A stretch of 10,083 nucleotides of DNA, taken from assembly GCA_964012875.1 (NCBI GenBank), contig CAXGUU010000114.1, positions 1-10,083 of the forward strand, given 5' to 3'. Shown here in pieces: positions 1 through 6,707 of this stretch. Made by a program: the position numbers and the translations under genes. Numbering within the stretch: position 1 is the stretch's first letter; each line of letters starts with the position of its first letter. This DNA comes from CAXGUU01 sp964012875. Lineage in GTDB: Bacteria; Pseudomonadota; Gammaproteobacteria; Ga0077536. The notes under the pieces were generated by a model that saw only the letters and a list, made by a program, of their open reading frames with translations, ran no database searches and had not been told where the DNA came from.

Positions 1-66
1 TCAGCTGGATAGAGCGACCGCCTCCTAAGCGGTAGGTCGCAGGTTCGAATCCTGCTCAGGGCGCCA
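1..66 (+). tRNA. tRNA-Arg (anticodon CCU), 5' end cut by window
   Basis: This is the 3' portion of a tRNA that reads AGG codons; roughly the first 11 nucleotides lie outside the window. The anticodon stem is 17-21 paired with 29-33, enclosing the loop CTCCTAA (22-28) with anticodon CCT at 24-26. The T stem is 39-43 paired with 51-55 around TTCGAAT. The 3' acceptor strand is 56-62, the discriminator base is G63, and CCA at 64-66 is encoded in the genome. The D-arm remnant is at 1-15. The gene points towards the end of the minus-strand operon, and no obvious terminator follows it. Confidence 0.95.
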
Positions 67-214
67 CTGAACTGCCTGGCCCGAAGTGCCATGACATGCG
101 AGCGACCGACAAGCTTTTGCCGGTTTTCTACAACGCTTACAGCGCCTACCGCGACTTCGCTGCCGAAGTAATCCGGGACATCTTGCAATAGCCCGACGGC
201 CCGGTTGCGCGTCG
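67..214. other. Intergenic stretch between tRNA-Arg and crotonase gene
   Basis: About 150 bases lie between the tRNA and the stop codon of the minus-strand crotonase. I see no convincing terminator hairpin with a T-run and no repeat of the tRNA 3' end. One plus-strand reading frame from an ATG at 96 to a TAG at 189-191 gives 31 residues ending in AAEVIRDILQ, with an ordinary protein-like composition but no ribosome binding site. It may be a remnant of a displaced gene or chance. Confidence 0.4.
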
Positions 215-1051
215 CTATCGCCCAGAAAATCGCGGCGCGCGTTTCTCGATGAAATGCTCCACGCCTTCCTTGAAGTCCTCTGAGACAAAACTCCCTGGCA
301 TTTCCGCATTGGCGACGTGGATGGATTGCTCCAGGGACTGTAATGTCGCTCGGTAAACCTGCGCCTTCATGACCCGAATTGAACGTGGCGAGACCAGCTC
401 GGCCATCTCCCGAGCGTAGGCGTAGACCCGCTCCATAAATGTTTCATCATCGTGTACCTGGTTCACCAGGCCCATGGCCAAAGCTTCTGTAGCCGTCACC
501 TTGCGGGCAGATAACAAAAGGTCAAGCGCATGCGCATGCCCGACCAGGGCCGGCAAAAGCCAAGAGATACCGTGTTCGGCGATCAGGCCTCGGCGCGAAA
601 ACGCGGTCGTGAATACGGCACTGCGAGCCGCCATGCGCACATCGCAATACAGCGACATGATCAATCCGAGACCGGCTGCCGGGCCATTGATTGCTGCAAT
701 GATCGGTTTGGGAACCGTCGGGAAGTAGCTATAGCGCATGTGGAAATCAGACGGCAGTTCGAGTCCGCCGTCGATACCACCCGGGTACACATCGGCGATA
801 TCACCCGTGCTGCCCGAAGCCTGGGTGTCGTTCAGCAACTCCATGTCAGCGCCGGCGCAAAATCCACGTCCGGCGCCGGTCAGGACGATGACGCGCACTT
901 CCTGATCCTCCGATAGCGTGGTCATGGCCGTGCGAATCTCGGCTTCCATGGTGCGTGTCCACGCATTGAGTTTATCGGGTCGGTTCAGGGTGACCGTGGC
1001 AATACCGTCGCCGCGGGTAATTTCAATCTCGCTGTAATTCATAGCACACAT
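215..1051 (-). CDS. Crotonase-superfamily enzyme (enoyl-CoA hydratase/isomerase family)
   Basis: A 278-residue cytoplasmic crotonase acting on an acyl-CoA thioester; the exact reaction is not fixed by the sequence. The N-terminal strand motif (NRPDKLNA, residues 23-30) and the first oxyanion-hole segment TGAGRGFCAGAD (58-69) are intact, and the second oxyanion-hole region is NGPAAGLG (122-129). The two catalytic glutamates of classical enoyl-CoA hydratase (rat Glu144 and Glu164) appear replaced by Ile131 and Phe151. An acidic residue, Glu159, sits in the GLIAEHG loop, where enoyl-CoA isomerase-type crotonases such as PaaG carry an Asp. An isomerase, hydrolase or lyase is therefore as likely as a hydratase. 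Last gene of the minus operon, 13 bp after the LLM gene. Met1 and Met4 are both possible starts and neither has a clear ribosome binding site. Family assignment is firm, function open. Confidence 0.9.
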   Translation of the reverse strand: MCAMNYSEIEITRGDGIATVTLNRPDKLNAWTRTMEAEIRTAMTTLSEDQEVRVIVLTGAGRGFCAGADMELLNDTQASGSTGDIADVYPGGIDGGLELPSDFHMRYSYFPTVPKPIIAAINGPAAGLGLIMSLYCDVRMAARSAVFTTAFSRRGLIAEHGISWLLPALVGHAHALDLLLSARKVTATEALAMGLVNQVHDDETFMERVYAYAREMAELVSPRSIRVMKAQVYRATLQSLEQSIHVANAEMPGSFVSEDFKEGVEHFIEKRAPRFSGR

Positions 1052-1064
1052 CCAGGTTGGCGAA

Positions 1065-2111
1065 TTATTTATTTCGAAAATGCGGCATCACTTCGCTTGC
1101 AAACAAGGACATGGACTTACGCGCCTTTTCAGTCGGCATGCCGGCCATTTGCATCCACATACATAAATGTGTGACCCGAGTCTCAGCACTGTAGCGCTCG
1201 ATCTCAGCAATCGCATCCTCTGGCGTACCGACAATCAACGGGGCATTGAAAAATGAGATATCACTCGCATGGCGTAACTCACCCGGCGGCGGCACCTGCG
1301 GCGCACTCATGACCGACGATCCCCACTCCATGTCGTCGGCTTCCTTGTAGCGTCGATCATAGAGCGACATCATGTAGTGCAGGTGCTGTTCACAATCATC
1401 CCATGCCTGTTCGCGCGTTTCGGCGACGTAGACCGCCCGCAGCTGAGAAATCTTGAAATCATCCGGGTTTCTGCCGAGCTGTTTCAATTCATCATCGTAA
1501 AATTGCTGCAGATCGGCGCCACCGCTACCCGCCAGGTGATAGCCCTGCTGCGCCACACGCCGCACCGTATTCTCGGCCATCGCCGCCACCCAGATCGGCG
1601 GACCCGGTTGCTGGATGGGACGCGGATTCAGTTCGATATCGCGAAGGGTGAAGTACTTGCCCTCGTAGTCAAAATTCTCTTCGGTAAAGCACTTGTTGAT
1701 GATCTCTGTTCCCTCACGTAGGCGCGATGCGCGCTGCCGGCGGGAAATGTCAAAGCTGTTGAATTCGCTGACCCAGTAACCCTGACCCAGTCCAAGATCC
1801 AGTCGGCCGTTGGAAATAATATCGACCGTCGCGGCATCTTCAGCGACCCGAACGGGGTGATGAAACGGTAGTACGATGATGAATGTGCCGATGCGAATCG
1901 AGCGAGTCCGTGCACCGATTGCCGACAAGATCGGCAACAGGCTCGGCGACCAGCCGTCCTCGGCGAAATGGTGCTCTGTTGTCCAGATAGTGTCGTAACC
2001 GAGTTCCTCGGCATACACCGCCTGGTCGATATGCTCGGCATAAACATCCGCCCAGTTCCGTTTCCACTTAAGCGGGTTACGAAAAGCCAGCAGCAATCCA
2101 AAATCCATCAT
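1065..2111 (-). CDS. LLM-class (luciferase-like) flavin-dependent monooxygenase, short form
   Basis: A 348-residue single-domain TIM-barrel protein of the bacterial luciferase superfamily, probably using FMNH2 (or F420) supplied by a separate reductase. Family marks are the early TTEHHF (44-49), HHPVRVAED (84-92), the phosphate-binding type turn SNGRLDLGLGQGY (100-112) and the NPRPIQQPGPPIWVAA strand (162-177). Length is typical for the superfamily, which includes alkanal, alkanesulfonate and type II Baeyer-Villiger monooxygenases. It lies 14 bp downstream of a longer LLM paralogue and 13 bp upstream of a crotonase, so it is almost certainly co-transcribed with both. Two adjacent ATG codons exist; spacing from the strong AGGAGG favours the second (Met2). 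No substrate can be assigned from sequence; Baeyer-Villiger oxidation is a hypothesis drawn from the neighbouring CoA-dependent ring-opening genes. Confidence 0.9.
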   Translation of the reverse strand: MMDFGLLLAFRNPLKWKRNWADVYAEHIDQAVYAEELGYDTIWTTEHHFAEDGWSPSLLPILSAIGARTRSIRIGTFIIVLPFHHPVRVAEDAATVDIISNGRLDLGLGQGYWVSEFNSFDISRRQRASRLREGTEIINKCFTEENFDYEGKYFTLRDIELNPRPIQQPGPPIWVAAMAENTVRRVAQQGYHLAGSGGADLQQFYDDELKQLGRNPDDFKISQLRAVYVAETREQAWDDCEQHLHYMMSLYDRRYKEADDMEWGSSVMSAPQVPPPGELRHASDISFFNAPLIVGTPEDAIAEIERYSAETRVTHLCMWMQMAGMPTEKARKSMSLFASEVMPHFRNK

Positions 2112-2114
2112 CTG

Positions 2115-2120
2115 CCTCCT
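2115..2120 (-). promoter_or_regulatory. Shine-Dalgarno AGGAGG of short LLM gene
   Basis: Perfect AGGAGG on the minus strand, 3 nt before the first ATG (2109-2111) and 6 nt before the second (2106-2108). The spacing favours the second ATG as the true start, which would shorten the protein by one residue. Confidence 0.75.
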
Positions 2121-2125
2121 AAAAA

Positions 2126-3517
2126 TCAGCCGGCGGACGCTTCCGGCTTGTTATCCAAACTTGTCGCTGGCACGAGTTCCGGCATCGCATCAGTTTGCCA
2201 GTCAGCTCCGCCACCACAGGCTTCGCGAAGTGTCGGTGCACATTCCTCGGCGAAGTACTGCATCATGTCCTCAATTTCCTGGCCGGCAAATCCGGCCTTC
2301 TCAAACAATCCCGCGAACATGATGTCTTCATAGCCGCAGTAGTCCTTCGTCTTCATGATCTGCTCAACCAGTTCATCCGGCTTGCCTACCAGCGCGACTT
2401 CCTCAGCGATCAACATGTCACCCGTGACACGTTCGCCCACCGGCACTAGCAATCCCTCAAAGAAGGGTCCGATATAGTCGAACTGCAGTTCGAGGCCACG
2501 ATTGCAGCGCTCGCGTTCCTTTTTCTCATTAACGCCTGGAAGAATCGGGTGAATGAAACGCGCAATACCGACGCCGCGGCGTTTTTCCGCATCCCAACCG
2601 TAACGTAGAGAACCACGGTCCAGCCGGTCGGGCCAGCCCGCCTGCTCGGCAGCTTTGTAATAGATCTCTATATTCTTTTTCAGCTGTTCATTGGCTTCGC
2701 CGACGAAATAGCCATTAACGCCGTGCTGCGCCGCCCATTGAATGGAACGAGGACTGGTCAGTGGCTGCCACAGTTGCGGGTGCGGTTTTTGCAGCGGCTG
2801 GGGAAATACACTGATTTCCTTCAGCGTTGTCGTGGTCGCAACAACCGGATTGCCACCAGCGTAAATGTCGGGACCACCGAGTTTAAGAATGTCCTCAACA
2901 TTGCGCTCGACTTTTTCCTGTTCAAAAAACGCCTTCGTGTGTTTGTGATTCCATTTCGTATAGCGTGGCGGTATCGAGAAATTCTCACCTCGGTGCGAGA
3001 ATGACGGTTCGGTCCAGGCCTTCATGATGATCTCGAAGGCTTCCTCGAATGCGGCGCGGTTGCGCTCCTGATCCTGAATGGTTGAACCGTAGGGGCGTCC
3101 CAGAGTTTCGTTTTCGCGCGGCTGATACCCCCGCCCGATACCACACTCAACCCGGCCGCCCGAGATAACGTCCAGCATGGCGATTTGCTCAGCGAGTCTG
3201 AGTGGATGGTGCCAGGTAATGATATTCGCCGCCTGCCCTAAGCGTATGCGTTTGGTGTTCGCTGCAATCGCCGTTTCCGAAAGCAAGGGGTTGGGCGAAA
3301 ACTCTGCACCCTCCGGTTGGAAATGGTGCTCGGTCTGAAACCAGTAGTCGTACCCTAGCCGGTCAGCAAGGATGCCCTGGCGGATTTGATTGATCAGCGT
3401 GCGCTGCGTAGCTTCATGGACATCCGCCAGGCTGCCGTCGCTGATCGCCAATCCGTCGTCGTTGTACACGACCGGCAGGTCGCTCGATCCGTTGTGGAAA
3501 CAACCCAGTTCAAACAT
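2126..3517 (-). CDS. LLM-class flavin-dependent monooxygenase, long form
   Basis: A 463-residue luciferase-like TIM-barrel oxidoreductase, clearly paralogous to its downstream neighbour. Shared landmarks are QTEHHF (61-66), HHPLRLAEQ (103-111) and SGGRVECGIGRGYQP (119-133). It is roughly 100 residues longer than a usual LLM protein. The extra length comes from a stretch at about residues 184-236 rich in Lys, Glu and His, before the PHPQLWQPLTS strand (245-255), and from a C-terminal extension. It presumably oxygenates an organic substrate with reduced flavin from an unlinked reductase. The start is set by AGGAGA at 3524-3529, 6 nt before the ATG. It follows the IpdB-like gene after 48 bp with no visible terminator between, so it belongs to the same operon. 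Family certain; reaction and substrate unknown. Confidence 0.9.
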   Translation of the reverse strand: MFELGCFHNGSSDLPVVYNDDGLAISDGSLADVHEATQRTLINQIRQGILADRLGYDYWFQTEHHFQPEGAEFSPNPLLSETAIAANTKRIRLGQAANIITWHHPLRLAEQIAMLDVISGGRVECGIGRGYQPRENETLGRPYGSTIQDQERNRAAFEEAFEIIMKAWTEPSFSHRGENFSIPPRYTKWNHKHTKAFFEQEKVERNVEDILKLGGPDIYAGGNPVVATTTTLKEISVFPQPLQKPHPQLWQPLTSPRSIQWAAQHGVNGYFVGEANEQLKKNIEIYYKAAEQAGWPDRLDRGSLRYGWDAEKRRGVGIARFIHPILPGVNEKKERERCNRGLELQFDYIGPFFEGLLVPVGERVTGDMLIAEEVALVGKPDELVEQIMKTKDYCGYEDIMFAGLFEKAGFAGQEIEDMMQYFAEECAPTLREACGGGADWQTDAMPELVPATSLDNKPEASAG

Positions 3518-3523
3518 ACTTTA

Positions 3524-3529
3524 TCTCCT
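3524..3529 (-). promoter_or_regulatory. Shine-Dalgarno AGGAGA of long LLM gene
   Basis: AGGAGA on the minus strand, 6 nt upstream of the ATG at 3515-3517. It lies in the 48-bp gap after the IpdB-like gene and supports independent, efficient translation of the monooxygenase within the polycistronic message. Confidence 0.7.
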
Positions 3530-3565
3530 GACTTTAGTGACCCTTTACGGTCCGCGTCGACAGCC

Positions 3566-4354
3566 TTACCTCCGAAGCCCGCCTTCCGGATCAACCCGGG
3601 TCCGCAGGATTTTGATTTCCTGCGCCGACGGCAACGGGGTCGTCGGCACGTCATCGGGGATCACCAGTTCGAAACCGGTATTGTCGACGACTTCGTCGAC
3701 AGATACACCCGGATGCACTGATTTCAGTCGCATGCGTTTTTCATCATCGGTGAAATCCATAATCGCCAGCGGCGTAATACAGTACTTTGGTCCCCCGCCC
3801 GGCAGCCTGAGTTTCTTGCGCGCATCCGCGCCGCCCTTGTCCCAGCCGACCGTACTGATGTAATCGCAACGGTCGACAAACGTCCGCGCGCTATGGCTGT
3901 TCAATACGATGTAATAGCGCCCGACATGCGTGGTCAGAGTGGGTGTGCCAACCGACCCGGGTCCGCGGAATTTGAGCCTCGAAAAATCCTCGCCAATGCC
4001 GATCAAATTCGTATTTCCATAGGGGTCGACCTGGATGCCGCCGATGAAGAACACGCGCCGGCCCCAGTCCTTGACCCGATCGAATCGATGGCCGCGATCG
4101 CTGAACGACTCAGTCCATCGGACGACGCGGCAATCCCATCCGTATTGCGGCAGGGGCATGCGCTCGAGGTGATGCACATTCATACGCGCGCCCAAAAAAA
4201 TCAATTCCATGTTCGGTCCGTGCATGATGTGCGCGAGCCTGACGGCCGCCTCGGGGATCGGGAGGGCGACACCGACCTGCAGTTGTTCGCCGTCGTTCAG
4301 ATCGCGCGCGATATAGGTCGCCAGGAGTTCGGAAATACTGCAATCCATGTTCAT
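3566..4354 (-). CDS. CoA-transferase family I beta subunit, IpdB-like (probable CoA-thioester hydrolase subunit)
   Basis: A 262-residue subunit of the glutaconate CoA-transferase/IpdB family, expected to pair with the product of the overlapping upstream gene. Family marks are FIGGIQVDPYGNTN (about 101-114), a Gly-rich segment with FRGPGSVG, the DYISTVGWD stretch, the SVHPGVSVDEVVDNTGFEL segment and a C-terminal RVDPEGG. In recalled alignment to GctB, the catalytic glutamate (Glu54, in an ESG motif) is matched here by Leu54 in LIFLGARMN. Loss of this Glu is a feature of IpdAB, which in actinobacteria opens the last steroid ring as a hydrolase instead of transferring CoA. The start codon overlaps the alpha-subunit stop (TAATG) without a ribosome binding site, implying translational coupling and equal subunit amounts. 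Alternative: a true CoA-transferase with relocated chemistry. Confidence 0.85.
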   Translation of the reverse strand: MNMDCSISELLATYIARDLNDGEQLQVGVALPIPEAAVRLAHIMHGPNMELIFLGARMNVHHLERMPLPQYGWDCRVVRWTESFSDRGHRFDRVKDWGRRVFFIGGIQVDPYGNTNLIGIGEDFSRLKFRGPGSVGTPTLTTHVGRYYIVLNSHSARTFVDRCDYISTVGWDKGGADARKKLRLPGGGPKYCITPLAIMDFTDDEKRMRLKSVHPGVSVDEVVDNTGFELVIPDDVPTTPLPSAQEIKILRTRVDPEGGLRR

Positions 4355-5250
4355 TACGCAGGGCGCGCGTCGTTGCCGTACTCAGGCAAACCAAGCAAGC
4401 GCCGCAATCCAATCAATTCGAGATAATCGACATGCCGCTCGGGCTGACGGCAATAAGTTTCAAGGAAACTTTCGAGGCCCGCGGGCTGGCCTTTCACCGC
4501 CTGGTTGGCCGTCTCCACATAGTGCTGCACAAAGGCCACATCCTGCACGTAGTGACCGCGGCTGTAGAACGGATGCGCGCCCCACGGCAGACGCACTACT
4601 GCATCGGCTCCGGGCAGCGTTGTCGCCCAGGGGTCTGCACGTACGGCTTCGTTGGATACGATTTTTTCAACCTGGACGATAGTGCGGGTCGCCGCACGGC
4701 ACAAAAACAAATCGATCCAGCCCGGGCCGCCATGATGCTGCACGTTCCCATAAACGTCAGATTGCGCCGCGTGCACGATCGCAATATCGGGCTTGATAGC
4801 AGGCACGGCGATCAAGGGTTCGTCCGAGATCGGATCGGATATCTGTTGCAGGTCGGGGTTGACCTCCGGCAAGGACGTGCCGACGCCGCCGCGCCACGGC
4901 AAATAAGGCAGACCTTTGCCGGCGGCTTCGAGACCGCTGGTCAGGATACCTTCCTCACACTCCCAGACTTCGATTTCGCCGGCTTCCGCAGCGCGCCGGA
5001 ATGACGGCGCTACAGGGACGCCAAAGCCACCGCCAGCGTAATAACTGATCGTTTTCCGAACGCAGCCGGCGGCGATCAACAAATCTATAGAAAGACCGCC
5101 AGCAATGACGGTCAGATCGCGCACGCGTTTTCGCACTATCTGGCGCACCATCGCCATCGGCGCAGGCTCACCAAGCGCGATAGTCATGCCGTCCTCGATC
5201 CATGCGACGGCATCGAATTCGTCGATTTGCACTTCGTGCCGCTGGTTCAT
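4354..5250 (-). CDS. CoA-transferase family I alpha subunit, IpdA-like
   Basis: A 298-residue partner of the IpdB-like subunit and first gene of the minus operon. The N-terminal part carries the subunit-A pattern (GMTIALGEPAP, 21-31; DLTVIAGG, 45-52). The centre has WECEEGILTSGLEAAGKGLP (96-115), and the C-terminal third has LPWGAHPF, as in IpdA and GctA. Glu100 in the EEG motif aligns, from memory, with the conserved Asp-Glu-Gly of IpdA, whose glutamate is required for ring hydrolysis. GctA lacks an acidic Glu-Gly there. Together with the beta subunit's missing Glu this points to an IpdAB-type hydrolase acting on a cyclic beta-keto acyl-CoA. Several GG segments probably line the CoA site. 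A GGGGGGAG run about 10 nt before the ATG may be the ribosome binding site. The substrate may be a steroid remnant or another alicyclic compound. Confidence 0.85.
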   Translation of the reverse strand: MNQRHEVQIDEFDAVAWIEDGMTIALGEPAPMAMVRQIVRKRVRDLTVIAGGLSIDLLIAAGCVRKTISYYAGGGFGVPVAPSFRRAAEAGEIEVWECEEGILTSGLEAAGKGLPYLPWRGGVGTSLPEVNPDLQQISDPISDEPLIAVPAIKPDIAIVHAAQSDVYGNVQHHGGPGWIDLFLCRAATRTIVQVEKIVSNEAVRADPWATTLPGADAVVRLPWGAHPFYSRGHYVQDVAFVQHYVETANQAVKGQPAGLESFLETYCRQPERHVDYLELIGLRRLLGLPEYGNDARPA

Positions 5251-5353
5251 TGTGCCCGCTCTCCCCCCGACGTCCGGCGCATCCGGCCGTCACTTACCAA
5301 ACGCATGTTAATCTGACTCGCCAACATTAATCACGTCAAACAGTGAGGCAAGG
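5251..5353. promoter_or_regulatory. Divergent promoter region with candidate inverted repeat
   Basis: This 103-bp gap separates the starts of two divergent operons and must hold both promoters. On the minus strand a TTGACG box (5334-5339) lies 18 nt from CAGATT (5310-5315), a weak sigma70-like pair that would drive the IpdA-like operon. An interrupted inverted repeat ATGTT/AACAT (5305-5309 and 5323-5327, 13-nt spacer) overlaps it and could bind a dimeric regulator controlling both sides. For the plus strand I see no convincing -35/-10 pair. No regulator gene lies in the window. Confidence 0.4.
5343..5348 (+). promoter_or_regulatory. Ribosome binding site of ABM-like gene
   Basis: GTGAGG ends 5 nt before the ATG at 5354 and supports that start for the first gene of the plus-strand pair. 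Confidence 0.6.
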
Positions 5354-5650
5354 ATGACGACCATAGTCATATTGGATATTCCCGCCGATGTCGCCAGCCG
5401 CGATGCCATCTATAGTATGTTGACCGGGGTGCTGGATGAGACCCGCGGTTTCGACGGCAACCAAGGCATGGAACTGCTGGTCAATCAGGACGACCCATCC
5501 AACATCGTCCTTTATGAACGCTGGCAGTCGCGCGAACACTACGAACGCTATCTCGCGTTTCGCCAGGAGAGCGGCTTCTCGGCCGAATTTCGGGCCATCA
5601 TTCCGGGCGAGGTCAGCGTTCGCAAATTCGATATCGACAAGACTTACTAG
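5354..5650 (+). CDS. Small ABM-domain protein (putative quinol monooxygenase-like)
   Basis: A 98-residue cytoplasmic protein with the size and pattern of the antibiotic biosynthesis monooxygenase (ABM) ferredoxin-like fold: a first beta strand at the N-terminus (MTTIVILDIPA), a helix with ETRGFDGNQGMELL (29-42), a strand IVLYERWQS (51-59), and the family's helix EHYERYLAFR (61-70) followed by a last strand FRAIIPGEVSVRKF. Such proteins form dimeric beta barrels. Members are cofactor-free oxygenases (for example YgiN on quinols), isomerases, or non-catalytic binding proteins. It is first in the plus-strand unit and 9 bp ahead of a crotonase, so it probably acts on an intermediate of the same pathway. 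No specific activity can be inferred. Confidence 0.8.
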   Translation: MTTIVILDIPADVASRDAIYSMLTGVLDETRGFDGNQGMELLVNQDDPSNIVLYERWQSREHYERYLAFRQESGFSAEFRAIIPGEVSVRKFDIDKTY

Positions 5651-5659
5651 GGGCCAATC

Positions 5660-6517
5660 GTGGACTATCAGGAAATCATCTACGAGGTCGAAGATCAGAT
5701 CCTCACGATTACGCTCAACCGACCGGAAAAACTGAACGCATTTACGCGCACGATGCTCGACGAGTTACTTGATGCGCTTGCTCGTGCTGACGCCGACGAC
5801 GATGTTCGCGCGATCATCTTCACCGGCGCCGGCAAAGGTTTCTGCGCAGGCGCGGATTTGTCGGCAGGCGCCAAAAGTTTCGATGCCGATGCCCGCGACG
5901 ACCGCCCGTCAGGTCTGAACCGCGACGGTGGCGGTATCCTGACCCTGCGCCTTTACGATTGTCTGAAACCGGTCATCGCGGCTGTCAACGGTGCCGCAGT
6001 TGGCGTCGGCGCCACGATGCAGCTACCCATGGATATAAGAATCGCGTCGGACAAGGCACGCTTCGGCTTTGTATTTGCACGCCGCGGCATCGTACCGGAG
6101 GCCTGTTCAAGCTGGTTCCTGCCGCGCGTGGTCGGCATCTCCAGGGCGCTGGAGTGGAGCTATTCCGGTAAGGTCTTTGGCGCCGGGGAGGCACTCCGCG
6201 GCGGACTCGTTTCGGAAGTTGTGACCACGGAAGAATTGTTGCCTCGCGCGCGCCAGATCGCTCGTGAAATCGCGAGCGAGACGTCGTCGATTTCGGTCAC
6301 CCTAATTCGTCACATGATGTGGAAAATGCTCGGGGCCGATCACCCGATGGAAGCGCACAAGCTCGACTCGCGAGGGGTGTACCACCTCGGCCGCGGCGCC
6401 GACGCCCGCGAAGGTGTGAACTCATTCCTGGAAAAACGTCTGCCTGAGTTTCCAAACAAGGTATCCGAAGATCTGCCGGAGTATTTTCCGTGGTGGAGCG
6501 AGCGCGAATTCGACTGA
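5660..6517 (+). CDS. Second crotonase-superfamily enzyme
   Basis: A 285-residue crotonase starting at GTG 5660, with AGGGG at 5649-5653 as a plausible ribosome binding site 6 nt upstream. It shows NRPEKLNAFTRTM (20-32), the oxyanion-hole segment TGAGKGFCAGAD (55-66) and NGAAVGVGATM (110-120). As in the minus-strand crotonase, the positions of the two hydratase glutamates are occupied by other residues (Thr119, Phe139), while Glu147 stands in RRGIVPEACSSWFLP. The C-terminal tail ends in a Trp-rich PEYFPWWSE, seen in some crotonases beyond the EKR..EF motif. The two enzymes are related (matching N-terminal, oxyanion and RRG..E segments) but lie in opposite operons, so they may carry out successive or parallel steps on similar substrates. 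Reaction not assignable: isomerase, hydratase or hydrolase. Confidence 0.9.
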   Translation: MDYQEIIYEVEDQILTITLNRPEKLNAFTRTMLDELLDALARADADDDVRAIIFTGAGKGFCAGADLSAGAKSFDADARDDRPSGLNRDGGGILTLRLYDCLKPVIAAVNGAAVGVGATMQLPMDIRIASDKARFGFVFARRGIVPEACSSWFLPRVVGISRALEWSYSGKVFGAGEALRGGLVSEVVTTEELLPRARQIAREIASETSSISVTLIRHMMWKMLGADHPMEAHKLDSRGVYHLGRGADAREGVNSFLEKRLPEFPNKVSEDLPEYFPWWSEREFD

Positions 6518-6707
6518 CTGAACTCGGCAGTCGTAAGAATCCACCGTTGCAGATGGCATTTTGCGCGCAATCTACGCGTTCAGGACCACAGTAATCCGGG
6601 CTTCGGTGCAAACAACAGGCCGCGACAACCGTCTTCATTTGCGCCCAGGCGAACCGTCGCGCAAACAAATATCGCCCTGACTTCAGCTCACCAGTCCAAA
6701 ATCAACT

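Noticed and set aside
25..309. Minus-strand 94-codon frame ending in EQDSNLRPTA
   Set aside because: Its C-terminus is the antisense translation of the tRNA-Arg gene, a well-known annotation artefact, and the rest lies over intergenic DNA and the crotonase 3' end in another frame.
528..539. 12-bp palindrome GCATGCGCATGC
   Set aside because: It lies within the crotonase gene over the alternating His-Ala codons of GHAHAL; coincidental.
3390..3863. Plus-strand 157-codon frame over the LLM/IpdB junction
   Set aside because: It runs antisense to two well-supported genes and has no recognisable family pattern.
6511..6533. Stem-loop CGACTG/CAGTCG at the end of the second crotonase gene, as a terminator
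   Set aside because: It has a six-pair stem with an 11-nt loop and no following T-run; too weak to call a terminator.
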